From positions 4,008,501 through 4,072,500 of the forward strand of contig NZ_CP022522.1 of the NCBI RefSeq assembly GCF_002850255.1: a stretch of 64,000 nt of DNA. The letters run 5' to 3'. The notes under the pieces were generated by a model that saw nothing but the letters and a program-made list of their open reading frames with translations, had not been told where the DNA came from and did not search any database. Position numbers and translations under genes: made by a program. Positions 44,615 to 53,534 of the stretch are shown piece after piece (the stretch's first letter is position 1; each line of letters starts with the position of its first letter). Origin of the DNA: Pseudoalteromonas sp. NC201. Lineage in GTDB: Bacteria; Pseudomonadota; Gammaproteobacteria; Enterobacterales; Alteromonadaceae.

Positions 44615-45901
44615 ATGAAAAACCTCATCACTCCATTACTCGCAGCAATCCTGCTCCTAAATGGCTGTAGCCAAATACAGCAACCTCAACAGGATGAACC
44701 AACGCCAGATAACTCCGTGCGAACTGGTGTAAATAAACCAAAAAATACAGTCAAAGACGAAGCTAAAACGGTGGTTAAAACGCCATATGATCCGCTCGCA
44801 ATTGATGATTTATGGCTCCGCATTAAAGATCAGCTCAGCTTTGCCGATTCCGATGATAAGCGTGTAAAACAACGGATTGATTGGTATCTCAGGCATCCAA
44901 ACTATATGGATACCATCAGTGAACGTGCAGCGCCGCTACTTTATTACTTAGTAGAAGAAGTCGAAAAGCGCGATATGCCAATAGAGCTTGCATTGATGCC
45001 GCTAATTGAAAGCGACTTTAATACCCAGGCCTACTCTCACAAGCATGCTTCGGGTTTGTGGCAACTCACACCGCTGATTGCAAAACATTATGATGCCAAG
45101 ATCAACGCTTGGTATGACGGCCGCCAAGATATCGTAGACTCGACCCGTGTCGCATTGGACTTTTTGCAATACCTCCACAAACGTTTTGATGGTGATTGGT
45201 ATCATGCCATTGCCGCCTATAACACAGGTGAAGGTAGAGTGCTTGCAGCCATTGAACGAAATAAAAAAGCAGGTAAACCAACTGACTTTTTCCATTTGAA
45301 GCTACCGCGCCAAACAAGTCACTACGTACCAAAGCTACTTGCGGCATCACAACTGCTAAAGCATGACTTAATGAAGTTTCCTAAGATCCCTAATCGTTCG
45401 TTAATCAGCGTTATAAAACTCGAACAACAAGCTATTTTATCTGATCTTAAAGGTTGGAAAGAAGTCGAGGTATTAAATCCAGGCTATGCACGTTTTCCTG
45501 CATTACTCGGCGGCCCTGAGCATATTGTAGTCCCCACAGCGCGCGTATCAGAGTGGCAAACCATGCTCACACACTTACCAAAAATGCCCGCGAATACATG
45601 GCAACATTATACTATCCGACGTGGAGACTCTCTTAGCACCATTGCAAAGCGCTACTCGCTAACTGTCGCCGAATTAAAAGCCTTTAATCAGTTAAAGAGT
45701 GACCGTATTCGTGCAGGAAAAAAGCTAATTTTGCCCATTTTGGCAGACAAACAACTGGACTATCAGATCAAACACGGCGATAGTTTATGGCGCATTGCGA
45801 AACAATTTAATGTCAGTGTCGCTAAGCTAAAGCAATGGAATCAGCTTTCGACAGATAGACTGAAAATTGGCGATACGTTACTCGTATTTCTGTCGCCCTA
45901 G
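44615..45901 (+). CDS. mltD: Membrane-bound lytic murein transglycosylase D
   Basis: A 428-residue lipoprotein (lipobox 'LLNGC', Cys at residue 18). The SLT/GH23 catalytic domain (about 110-230) has the catalytic Glu in 'LMPLIESDFNTQAYSHKHAS' and 'GLWQLTP', plus 'AIAAYNTGEGRV'. Two LysM modules at the C-terminus ('YTIRRGDSLSTIAKRYSL' and 'YQIKHGDSLWRIAKQFNV') bind peptidoglycan. It cleaves glycan strands to 1,6-anhydro-muropeptides in the periplasm. Length and layout are as in E. coli MltD. A membrane protein and a muramidase follow closely. Confidence 0.93.
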   Translation: MKNLITPLLAAILLLNGCSQIQQPQQDEPTPDNSVRTGVNKPKNTVKDEAKTVVKTPYDPLAIDDLWLRIKDQLSFADSDDKRVKQRIDWYLRHPNYMDTISERAAPLLYYLVEEVEKRDMPIELALMPLIESDFNTQAYSHKHASGLWQLTPLIAKHYDAKINAWYDGRQDIVDSTRVALDFLQYLHKRFDGDWYHAIAAYNTGEGRVLAAIERNKKAGKPTDFFHLKLPRQTSHYVPKLLAASQLLKHDLMKFPKIPNRSLISVIKLEQQAILSDLKGWKEVEVLNPGYARFPALLGGPEHIVVPTARVSEWQTMLTHLPKMPANTWQHYTIRRGDSLSTIAKRYSLTVAELKAFNQLKSDRIRAGKKLILPILADKQLDYQIKHGDSLWRIAKQFNVSVAKLKQWNQLSTDRLKIGDTLLVFLSP

Positions 45902-45924
45902 GGCGTAATATCAGTTGGATAAAT

Positions 45925-46671
45925 ATGTCAGAACATAATAATAACTCACACTCTGAAGATTTGACCGAAGAGAAACGCACTGAGCGCCTAAACCCATCTC
46001 CACATAATTCAAGACAAGCGAGAGGGACATTTAAACTCTCTCGCTCTAAAATGAACACCATTTTAGCCCTGTGTGCGATGTTTATTTCCGCAGCGTCGTT
46101 TTACGCCACCTACCTGCAAGCAAAGGCTGCTCAGGAGCAAGTTTCCGCAGCCGAAAAGCAGCTAAAAACTGAAACCTGGCCATGGCTACAATTCAGCTAT
46201 AGCAACTTTGATTTAGACTCCACTCAAGCAACGATTAGAGTCGATATTCGCAATTCAGGAACCGGACCTGCCATAATCCACTACATTAAGTACGAGTTTG
46301 ATGGCGAAAATTACTTTGATGTTACCGAACTGATGGACGCTTGTTGCAACCTTAACGCCTATCAAGCAGCGCTTAGTGATGCTCAAGACGAAGAATCAAA
46401 TATCAATTATCTAAAAAAGTTTGGCTGGTATGTTTCCAGTGCGCCACAAAAGATTTTGCTGGCAGATGGCGACACTTTCAACATTTTTACCATGCCAAAA
46501 AGCAATTTTAATCGTGGATTATGGGACAAAATTGATGCCCATAAGTCGGTTTTTAAGGCAGAGGCCTGCTACTGTTCTATACTAAAACAGTGCTATACCA
46601 CGAACGAAAAAGCAGTGATCACTGAGGTACCTAGTTGTTCAACGACACCGATAAATTCTACCAAAGAGTAA
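45925..46671 (+). CDS. Bitopic membrane protein of unknown function
   Basis: A 248-residue protein: a charged, probably cytoplasmic N-terminus (about 40 residues), one transmembrane helix (about residues 48-68), a short helix ('KAAQEQVSAAEKQLK') and a beta-rich periplasmic domain with several Cys ('DACCNLN', 'EACYCSILKQCYTT') that could form disulfides. I recognise no family. The gene lies 23 bases after mltD and overlaps the following muramidase gene by 37 bases, so translation is coupled. It could regulate, anchor or neutralise that enzyme; this is inference. Confidence 0.65.
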   Translation: MSEHNNNSHSEDLTEEKRTERLNPSPHNSRQARGTFKLSRSKMNTILALCAMFISAASFYATYLQAKAAQEQVSAAEKQLKTETWPWLQFSYSNFDLDSTQATIRVDIRNSGTGPAIIHYIKYEFDGENYFDVTELMDACCNLNAYQAALSDAQDEESNINYLKKFGWYVSSAPQKILLADGDTFNIFTMPKSNFNRGLWDKIDAHKSVFKAEACYCSILKQCYTTNEKAVITEVPSCSTTPINSTKE

Positions 46672-47291
46672 TACAGCACTTATTGCAATTTGAGGGTGAG
46701 GTACTGCACTTGTACTTAGATGTGAATGCCAATCCGACGATTGGTGTTGGTTTTCATATGCAAAGTGTTGAACAATTTTGCCAATTACCGATGCGAGATA
46801 GGCGTTCCAAACGCTCTGCCACCCTACAACAAAAGCGCGATGAATACCGTAACATTAAGGGAAAACCCAGCGGCTATAAAGCTTCTTGGTATGCGCAATA
46901 TACCGAGCTTACCTTGCCACCAAAGGCATCTAAAAAATACCTTGTAGAGCAAATCAAAGAGTTTGAACAGTACCTCATTCATTTTCTCGCCAAACAAGAA
47001 ACTGGCAGCATCCCTTATCAGCTATTACCAACACCCGCTAAGATTGCGCTGTTGGATATGGCTTATAACCTTGGTACCAGTAAGTTATTTTTGGCCTTTC
47101 CTAATTTAATTAAAGCCGTCAGCGCACAAGATTGGCACAACGCAAGTAAAGAGTGTAGCCGTCTACATATTAGCCCAGCACGAAACGAAGCCACCAAAAA
47201 GCTATTCCTCAAGTGCGAGAAATACAAACGCTATCAACTGACTTGGTTTGAAACTTTGGTTAAAAAGCTAAAGCGTTGGCTACATAGCTAA
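46635..47291 (+). CDS. Phage-type lysozyme (GH24 muramidase)
   Basis: A 218-residue enzyme resembling T4-type lysozymes: 'LLQFEGEVLHLYLDVNANPT' with the catalytic Glu and Asp, then 'IGVGFHMQ', and 'ALLDMAYNLGTSKLFLAFPN' in the C-terminal lobe. It would cut MurNAc-GlcNAc bonds. No signal peptide or holin is seen, so export needs explanation. I use a TTG start with GAGG seven bases upstream; there is no ATG before the conserved region. It overlaps the membrane-protein gene by 37 bases. No other phage genes are near, so it is a domesticated muramidase or part of a toxin or secretion module. Confidence 0.78.
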   Translation: MFNDTDKFYQRVIQHLLQFEGEVLHLYLDVNANPTIGVGFHMQSVEQFCQLPMRDRRSKRSATLQQKRDEYRNIKGKPSGYKASWYAQYTELTLPPKASKKYLVEQIKEFEQYLIHFLAKQETGSIPYQLLPTPAKIALLDMAYNLGTSKLFLAFPNLIKAVSAQDWHNASKECSRLHISPARNEATKKLFLKCEKYKRYQLTWFETLVKKLKRWLHS

Positions 47292-47610
47292 CAAACAATT
47301 ATAACGATTGGCAAACTGAGTTGTTATCCCTCTATAACATATAAACATAATACACTAATATTATTGAATAAATTTTATTTTCTTGGTTTTTGAACTTGTG
47401 AGTTTTTATGCTAACTTGACCAAGTCACATCTAGGATATGTTGGTTTATTGAGTGAGTCTCTGGCGAATACGGATGGCAGTCATAACTACACCTCTTGTA
47501 TTTCCAGCAAGACCTCTCTGTCATGACGCTCTAGTCGCTACAGATACAGTCTGGTAACAGACCAAGTTAATGGCGCTGGATTTGTTGCTGCCTTTCTAGT
47601 TGGCGCAGCT
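47292..47610. other. Gene-free stretch before a small membrane protein
   Basis: About 320 AT-rich bases without a complete coding frame. In its last 80 bases the frame of the following gene is already open ('VNGAGFVAAFLVGAA') but without a start codon. There is no RNA gene or terminator that I can support. Confidence 0.4.
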
Positions 47611-47994
47611 TTGGGTGGATTAGCGAAGAAGCTTTACAATAAATACGCTTCACCTATCGGTCAGCTCCGTGTTCTGGATCTGACCTACTTAGTAGGACAC
47701 GAAATCATGTTTGAGTTTATTGAGTCTCTGTTACCTGTGTTTTTCGTTTTTATTTACGTAGTACTGCAAGAGAGATGGAAGGAAAAGTGCGACTTACCTT
47801 TGAAGCAGCATATATTAATTGTGCTCGCAAAGATAACAATATGCCTAGTTTCTGTTGTGTCATTGGTGTTTATTTTTGGCAGTTGGCTTGGTGCTAGTGA
47901 AATACAAATGCTACCAATTGTTGCTATCGGATTCGGCTGCGCCTATGGATTAGCCAGTTATCTACTCGAACCCTTTTACTCTAAGAAAAGCTAA
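47611..47994 (+). CDS. Small integral membrane protein, start uncertain
   Basis: About 127 residues from a TTG codon, with three hydrophobic helices (about 37-57, 72-95, 100-118). The frame continues upstream for over 20 protein-like codons, including a glycine-rich helix, but meets a stop before any ATG or ribosome site. Either the true start is a rare codon or the 5' end has been lost or shifted. No family recognised. A decayed gene is a real alternative. Confidence 0.45.
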   Translation: MGGLAKKLYNKYASPIGQLRVLDLTYLVGHEIMFEFIESLLPVFFVFIYVVLQERWKEKCDLPLKQHILIVLAKITICLVSVVSLVFIFGSWLGASEIQMLPIVAIGFGCAYGLASYLLEPFYSKKS

Positions 47995-48077
47995 GGCCTG
48001 CTACAAACGGGCATAACAGGGGATGTATCAAACATTAGTTCTCAATAAAGCTTTGAAGAATATAGGAACTAAACTGA

Positions 48078-48224
48078 ATGAAGTACATTGCATTATTACT
48101 ATTATTAGCAACTAACCTCTCGTTATATCTTTATAACGGCGTGCCAAATTATATCTTTGTCTTGCTATTTAGCTGTTTACTTAGCAGTACACTCTATTCT
48201 ATTTGGAAAAAGCATTCAAAATAG
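48078..48224 (+). CDS. 48-residue two-helix membrane peptide
   Basis: MKYIALLLLLATNLSLYLYN, a short turn, a second helix ('IFVLLFSCLLSSTLYSIW') and a basic end (KKHSK): two membrane helices with a positive-inside tail. AGGA lies 11 bases before the ATG, a little far. It ends five bases from the convergent thpR gene. It might be a small membrane protein or a type I toxin-like peptide; no antisense RNA can be shown. Hydrophobic pattern and start support a real gene only moderately. Confidence 0.45.
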   Translation: MKYIALLLLLATNLSLYLYNGVPNYIFVLLFSCLLSSTLYSIWKKHSK

Positions 48225-48229
48225 ACATT

Positions 48230-48748
48230 TCAGCTCAAGAAGAAAGACGCTATTGGCTCATAAATCAGGCCATTTTCATTGCGGTGAGAGTGGTATAAGT
48301 AGAACTTCTTTACCGTGAGTGAGAAAGGCGCAATTGGCTTATCGATAGTCGGTTCTGGCTTACAATTTCGAAATAGCGTGATATGTGGTGAGAATGGATG
48401 CGGATTGTGATAGAGGTCACATTTTTCTCCAAAAGCACGCAATGGATTGGCTAAATCAAGCAAAGCTTGTGGTTTGTGTTCGGGCTTTAAGTAAAAAATG
48501 CCATTGTGCTGCCAGTAGCCATAGTCACCAAAGGTGAGTGTAAATTTAGGCACCGATAAACTACTAGCAAAATCACAAAGCTCAGCTACTTGTGACTCCT
48601 CCACCATAGCAAGAAACGCCAGTGTAAGATGCCAATTATTCGGCTGAGTATTGGCTTTACTCGCGCTCACACTATCCACCAGCCATTGGCCAATATGCGC
48701 TCGAGTGTCGTCATCCATGCCAATACCAAAAAATAATCGTTTTTGCAT
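48230..48748 (-). CDS. thpR: RNA 2',3'-cyclic phosphodiesterase (2H family)
   Basis: A 172-residue 2H phosphoesterase of the LigT/ThpR family. The two catalytic H-x-T-x motifs are 'NWHLTLAFL' (around residue 44) and 'SPHITLFRN' (around residue 125). Such enzymes open 2',3'-cyclic phosphates on RNA ends and can join 2'-5' linked tRNA halves in vitro. The size is normal. The start 'MQKRLFFGI' is the usual family N-terminus. It lies 20 bases downstream of the XRE regulator gene and may share its transcript. Confidence 0.9.
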   Translation of the reverse strand: MQKRLFFGIGMDDDTRAHIGQWLVDSVSASKANTQPNNWHLTLAFLAMVEESQVAELCDFASSLSVPKFTLTFGDYGYWQHNGIFYLKPEHKPQALLDLANPLRAFGEKCDLYHNPHPFSPHITLFRNCKPEPTIDKPIAPFSLTVKKFYLYHSHRNENGLIYEPIASFFLS

Positions 48749-48768
48749 CTTACACCTATATTGATAAT

Positions 48769-49491
48769 CTAAGGTTTAACTAACCGCTTACCTACTAAAG
48801 TTAGCATAACCCCAGCGGAGAGACACAATAAGCCAACAAATTGCAGCCAGGCGTTTTCTACACGCTCACTAAATTTAGGGCCTTGAAAACGATAATGCCT
48901 TCTACCATCGGTTACCGATTCGGTATAAGCGCTCCCTTTATAGTCTGAAAAAAATACCGTTTTTTTGTCTAAACGTTTCGCCATGGCAAGCTTAACTTGC
49001 TCCACAAATCCAATATCGCTATTCCTACTATGAGGGACAAGGAGAAAGCGCCACTTTCTATATAACTCAACGGGCTCACCGGCTTGCAATACACCTTGAG
49101 ATTCATATTCAAACAGTTTTTCACTAAAAAATATCTGTTTGTAGCCACTCCAAAATAACCCGACACCGAGAGATACTAGCAAAATAGCTAATATCGCAAG
49201 TTGCTTATATTGCTTTTGTTTTGATTGTTGATGTTGCTTATACCAATATTCGATGTCCGGTATTTGGCTTAGTTCTTCACGCTTTCCTTGTGTTGAAAGG
49301 GTTTGCATACACTCATCTAAGGATAAATTCAGCGCCGTCAGTAACTTTCTAAATACCTCGTTAGAAGGCACGGATTTGTCGTTTTCTAGTTTAGATAAAT
49401 AGCTTTGCTCAACACACATTTGCTCAGCTAGCTGGGGTTGGCTTAAGCCTTTTTGTGTGCGGATCTGTTTAATAAAGTGTCCTAGTGTCAT
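48769..49491 (-). CDS. XRE-type membrane-anchored regulator
   Basis: A 240-residue protein. The N-terminal helix-turn-helix (about 1-60, 'LGHFIKQIRTQKGLSQPQLA', 'YLSKLENDKSVPSNEVFRKL') is followed by a helical linker, a transmembrane helix near 95-115 ('LAILAILLVSLGVGLFWSG'), an extracytoplasmic loop and a second helix near the C-terminus. I use the second ATG, since GAGG is nine bases before it and abuts the first ATG. It is followed by thpR. The membrane link suggests surface sensing; the target is unknown. Confidence 0.8.
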   Translation of the reverse strand: MTLGHFIKQIRTQKGLSQPQLAEQMCVEQSYLSKLENDKSVPSNEVFRKLLTALNLSLDECMQTLSTQGKREELSQIPDIEYWYKQHQQSKQKQYKQLAILAILLVSLGVGLFWSGYKQIFFSEKLFEYESQGVLQAGEPVELYRKWRFLLVPHSRNSDIGFVEQVKLAMAKRLDKKTVFFSDYKGSAYTESVTDGRRHYRFQGPKFSERVENAWLQFVGLLCLSAGVMLTLVGKRLVKP

Positions 49492-49662
49492 CACCGTCAT
49501 CCTCGTTTATTGTTGTTGCGACCCGGCACATTCTTGGCAATTCTTTGATAAATACCAAGTTGAATATTTAGGAATAAGCATGAATATCATAGCATTACGA
49601 AATATTCACTGTTTGAATTGAAGTTTTGATTAAAAAGCACAATAAACAGGCTCACGTCCAGA

Positions 49663-50529
49663 TCAATACAATGCCTTTTGGTGCAGCCGTGCGCGAAACT
49701 CACTGGGCGTACACGCCTTCAATGCTTGAAAACGACGATTAAAATTAGAAATATTATTAAAACCACATTGATCCGATATCACACTAATGGGAGAGGCAGA
49801 GCTAATTAATAGTTTACAGGCCTTGGCAATACGCAGCTGATTGATAAATTCCGTCACAGTTCGCTCCGTGCGCTTTTTAAAGAAACGGTGAAAGTGATTG
49901 GTGCTCATGTGCACTTGCTGTGCAAGCTCATCGGCGCTTAATTTGTCGGTGTAATTATCATAGATATAGGCAATAACCCGGTCGAACTTGTCTTTCGCGG
50001 GGTCATGGCGGGCGTCAAAGCGAAAGCCGTTACTGGCTAAATGTTGATAGTTCGATGTCGTCATCCGCGTTAACATTTCAAGCAAAAGCACAAAGCGCAT
50101 TAACGGCTCGGCATCCGCGATTTGCTCAAACCACTTTTTCGCTTGCCGTGCGACTTCCACAGGAAATTTGACGCCTCGGCGCGCTGCATTTAACAATTCA
50201 GATAAGCCGTGTAATTCAGGATGCTGAGCCACTAAAGATTCCAACCAGTGCGCAGGTATTTGTGCAACATGGACAACGTGAGCGGAGTGATCCGGATTCG
50301 GTTTTGACTGCCAAGTATGTGGTAAGTCAGGGCCTAGGATAACCAAATCTAAGTCTTCGTAAGGGGCGATATGATCACCCACGTGACATACACCGACACT
50401 GTTGAGCGTCAAACAGATCTCATATTCCGGATGATAGTGCCAATTAAAGGGAATTTCGGGCAATTGATACAGGCAATAACGCCATGAACATCCAGGAGAT
50501 GGTAGTACTTTCTCGTACATCGCGCGCAT
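49663..50529 (-). CDS. AraC-family regulator of the GlcNAc locus
   Basis: A 288-residue AraC/XylS regulator: N-terminal cupin ('FNWHYHPEYEICLTLNSVG'), then a double helix-turn-helix (about 185-285, 'LSADELAQQVHMSTNHFHRF', 'ISVISDQCGFNNISNFNRRF'). AGGA lies seven bases before the first ATG. It is divergent from the TonB receptor gene, separated by 272 bases, so it most likely activates the chitooligosaccharide/GlcNAc operon in response to a sugar bound in the cupin. Confidence 0.88.
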   Translation of the reverse strand: MRAMYEKVLPSPGCSWRYCLYQLPEIPFNWHYHPEYEICLTLNSVGVCHVGDHIAPYEDLDLVILGPDLPHTWQSKPNPDHSAHVVHVAQIPAHWLESLVAQHPELHGLSELLNAARRGVKFPVEVARQAKKWFEQIADAEPLMRFVLLLEMLTRMTTSNYQHLASNGFRFDARHDPAKDKFDRVIAYIYDNYTDKLSADELAQQVHMSTNHFHRFFKKRTERTVTEFINQLRIAKACKLLISSASPISVISDQCGFNNISNFNRRFQALKACTPSEFRARLHQKALY

Positions 50530-50801
50530 AGCAATTTCCTTTTACATTAATAAACTTATTTAAAATCGGCATGTTATAAACTTTAAAACAACTACTCGTT
50601 ACACCTAGTTGCATATCATGCAAATTCAATCACCAACCAATATTAATCTATCGAAATATAGCGACAGCCTGAAGTGCAGTGAAGTATTTTTGTCAAATTA
50701 CTCTCATTTAAGCGTGAAAAGTATCATTAGTAGATAGAAATATACCGCTTAAAAAACACCCAAGGCGATACCCTAGCTTCTGCCAACAACAAATAGGAAC
50801 A

Positions 50802-53468
50802 ATGGGCAGAACAATGAAAACAACTAAGTTGAAGCAATTTAAATTGAATAAACTTGCCGCCATCGTGACAGCAAGTACCTTATCACCCCTTTTACTCACC
50901 GCTGCACCATCAGCATTAGCCGAAGAACAAAGCGCAAAAGAAAATGTCGAAGTAATTGAAGTAAGAGGCATTCGCCGCTCGCTTGAAGCTTCAATGAACA
51001 CCAAGCGCTTTGCAGATGGTATTGTTGATGCTATCACCTCGGAAGATATTGGTAAGTTTCCCGACAAAAACATTGGTGATGCGCTACAGCGTATTTCTGG
51101 GGTTACAGTCGACCGTAAATATGGTGAAGTAAGTGGTGTTACAATCCGTGGTACCGCGCCCGAGCAATCGCGCATCTTATTGAATGGCCAATCGGTCGCC
51201 AGTACCGATTGGTATGATTTGGGTCCATCGACGCGTACTTTTAACATGGAGCTGTTATCAGCAGAGCAAGTATCGGCAGTTAACGTCTACAAAACGCCTG
51301 AAGCAAACCTTGAAGAAGGTGCGCTGGGTGGTACAGTGAATCTTGTCACGCGTAAACCACTGGACTTAGATGCACACACTTACATGGTGTCGGCAGAAAT
51401 GGGCCGCTCTACCTTGTATGATGAAAATGACTTAAGCGGATCGTTTTTAGGTAGTTGGAAGAGTGACGATGAAAAATTTGGTGTGCTCGCAGCATATTCT
51501 GTTGAGAACCTGACTTCAGGCCGTCACGTTATTGAGTCCATTGGTGGCTACTATGAATATTTTGCGGCGGATCAAGACACGGGACAAGCATCTACAGTGG
51601 GCGCTTGGGCTATCGGCTCGCAAGCATTCAGAGCTGAGCGCGAGCGCACCAGCGCGCAACTTACCGCGCAATTTGCACCAAGCGATAACACCGAGTTTAC
51701 AGTAGACTACTTTCGCTTTGAGTTTGACAATCCACATGTAAACCATAACTTTCTTACCGTAAGTGCCCGTGGTGCAGGTGCTGTTGATGTACAAAACAAC
51801 GCAGCGGGCGGTACACAGCGTGCGCGTATTTTGCCAGCTTACGCGAACATTATATACAACCCCACTGTTCGTAACGCCGTAAACATGAAAGTCGATGCCT
51901 TAAACTTCAGTGGTAAATACGTCGGTGATACTTTCGAGATTAGCGGTGTTATTGGTCGCTCAACATCTGATGGTGGTACACAGTTTGGTTCCTCAAGTTG
52001 GTGGATCCCGGCAACGGATGAGGGTGGAAAAATTGGGGATCCTGCCTTCCCTAATGGTCAAAATAGTACTGATGGCGGCTTTACTTACGATGCCACAGGT
52101 CCTTATCAAATTTGGTTTGATTCGCTAGACCCAACCGATGCCTCACAGCTCAAATTTGCTCAGGAATCAAACTTCCAAACTACGGTCCAAGAGCATGAAG
52201 TGAGTTATGCACAAGCCGATATCAAGTGGATGCTAGAGCATGATTACTTCAAGAATATCAAAGCGGGTGTGAAGGTTAATAAAAACGAATTTGCACGTAT
52301 CGCAATACAAAGAAATCCAGCGGATGTTGTTGGTTTTGTCCCTGATGGTAATAGCTTAGCTAACTGGAGTGATGGTATTTTTACCAATCTTCATTCGCAA
52401 ACGGGCGGGCATATTCTTAATTCATACGCCAAGCTAGATGAAGATAAGTGGTGGGATTTTATCACTGGCAAATATGAGGCGGGTGAATTAATCGAGCAGC
52501 AAGATTTTGGTAAAACCTACAATGTCGAAGAAGATATGCTCGCTATCTATGTGCAAAGTGAATTCAGCGGTGAAAACTTCCGCGGTAATATCGGCTTACG
52601 CTATGTGGATACAGAACAACAGTCCAGCGGCTATGTTGATAACACGGCCTTCGATGAAACGGTTGACTACGACAACTGGCTACCGAGCATCAACTTCGCT
52701 TATGACTACAGCGACGATATTATCATCCGTGCGGCCGCATCTAGCGTTATGTCTCGAGTTAATTATAACGACTTAAAACCAGGTCTAGCGATTGATGCCA
52801 ACTTTGGTTCTGCCACCGGTGGTAACCCGAATCTTAAACCATATGAAGCTGACCAAGCAGATATTGGTGTCGAATATTACTTTACCGAAGCTTCCTTGTT
52901 CTCAGCAGCCGTTTTTGTGAAGAAAATTGACAACGTTGTCTTTTCTACTGAAGCGATTGAATATGTAGACGGATGCGGTACCGACCCTTCTAAGTATGAT
53001 CAATGCCGAGTCACACGCCCACGTAGTAACGGAGACGGTGACGTAACAGGGATAGAACTGCAGCTTCAACATAGCTTTGATAATGGCTTTGGCTTTATTA
53101 CTAACTACACCTACGTGGATAGTGAAACCACCACACCAGATAATGCAAAAGAAATGGTGCCGGGAGTATCTGAAAACTCATTCAATGGCTCGCTATTTTT
53201 CGAAAACGAGCAGTTCAGTGCACGTATCGCTTATAACTGGCGTAGTGAATGGATTGGCGTCGGTGCAGCACAAGCGGTGCGCAACGATAGCTACCAACAA
53301 TGGGATGCATCTTTGGTGTGGCATGCAATGGAAAATCTGGATGTCAGCTTAGAGGGTGTAAACCTGACCAATGAGGTTATTCAATCTTACGACACCAACT
53401 ACAACTTAACGCAGAACACCATTGAATTTGGTACGCGTTATTACCTTGGCGTCAGCTATAAGTTCTAA
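50802..53468 (+). CDS. TonB-dependent receptor, chitooligosaccharide uptake candidate
   Basis: An 888-residue outer-membrane receptor: signal peptide cleaved near 'SALA-EEQ' (about residue 40), TonB-box-like 'VEVIEVRGIRRSLE', plug domain ('IGDALQRISGVTVDRKYGEV', 'SGVTIRGTAP'), and a 22-strand barrel ending in aromatic 'GVSYKF'. It belongs to the Caulobacter-type large TonB receptors that import oligosaccharides. The ATG used is the first in frame; a second four codons on is as likely. Downstream sugar genes (MFS, ROK kinase, GH20) point to GlcNAc oligomers as cargo. Confidence 0.9.
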   Translation: MGRTMKTTKLKQFKLNKLAAIVTASTLSPLLLTAAPSALAEEQSAKENVEVIEVRGIRRSLEASMNTKRFADGIVDAITSEDIGKFPDKNIGDALQRISGVTVDRKYGEVSGVTIRGTAPEQSRILLNGQSVASTDWYDLGPSTRTFNMELLSAEQVSAVNVYKTPEANLEEGALGGTVNLVTRKPLDLDAHTYMVSAEMGRSTLYDENDLSGSFLGSWKSDDEKFGVLAAYSVENLTSGRHVIESIGGYYEYFAADQDTGQASTVGAWAIGSQAFRAERERTSAQLTAQFAPSDNTEFTVDYFRFEFDNPHVNHNFLTVSARGAGAVDVQNNAAGGTQRARILPAYANIIYNPTVRNAVNMKVDALNFSGKYVGDTFEISGVIGRSTSDGGTQFGSSSWWIPATDEGGKIGDPAFPNGQNSTDGGFTYDATGPYQIWFDSLDPTDASQLKFAQESNFQTTVQEHEVSYAQADIKWMLEHDYFKNIKAGVKVNKNEFARIAIQRNPADVVGFVPDGNSLANWSDGIFTNLHSQTGGHILNSYAKLDEDKWWDFITGKYEAGELIEQQDFGKTYNVEEDMLAIYVQSEFSGENFRGNIGLRYVDTEQQSSGYVDNTAFDETVDYDNWLPSINFAYDYSDDIIIRAAASSVMSRVNYNDLKPGLAIDANFGSATGGNPNLKPYEADQADIGVEYYFTEASLFSAAVFVKKIDNVVFSTEAIEYVDGCGTDPSKYDQCRVTRPRSNGDGDVTGIELQLQHSFDNGFGFITNYTYVDSETTTPDNAKEMVPGVSENSFNGSLFFENEQFSARIAYNWRSEWIGVGAAQAVRNDSYQQWDASLVWHAMENLDVSLEGVNLTNEVIQSYDTNYNLTQNTIEFGTRYYLGVSYKF

Positions 53469-53476
53469 CCTCGGAG

Positions 53477-53498
53477 CCCCAGTCGCTTGCGGCTGGGG
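53477..53498 (+). terminator. GC-rich hairpin between receptor and halogenase genes
   Basis: CCCCAG-TCGC pairs with GCGG-CTGGGG, a long stem with one wobble and almost no loop, right after the receptor stop codon. With no T-run it is more likely an attenuator or mRNA-stability element that lowers expression of downstream genes relative to the receptor. Confidence 0.55.
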
Positions 53499-53534
53499 TC
53501 ATTTGCCTATGAAAACTCATTTGCCTATGAAAAC
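53499..53534 (+). repeat. Exact 18-bp tandem duplication over the halogenase start
   Basis: TCATTTGCCTATGAAAAC occurs twice head to tail. Each copy includes an in-frame ATG, so the gene has two start codons six codons apart. Confidence 0.95.

Noticed and set aside
46635..47291. Prophage remnant indicated by the T4-type lysozyme
   Set aside because: No holin, capsid, tail, integrase or repressor gene in the surroundings; neighbours are chromosomal genes.
47292..48080. Possible integron cassette array (small orphan genes with short spacers)
   Set aside because: I could not find paired attC-like core sites (GTTRRRY type) with the required inverted repeats around 47995-48030, and no integrase is near.
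49554..49610. Another MITE starting with ATACCAAGTTGAAT
   Set aside because: It resembles the MITE end, but no matching inverted end or target duplication could be found nearby.
50708..51247. 179-codon minus-strand frame over the TonB receptor start
   Set aside because: Antisense to conserved plug-domain codons of the receptor; composition (Ser/Pro/Thr-rich) is that of a shadow frame.
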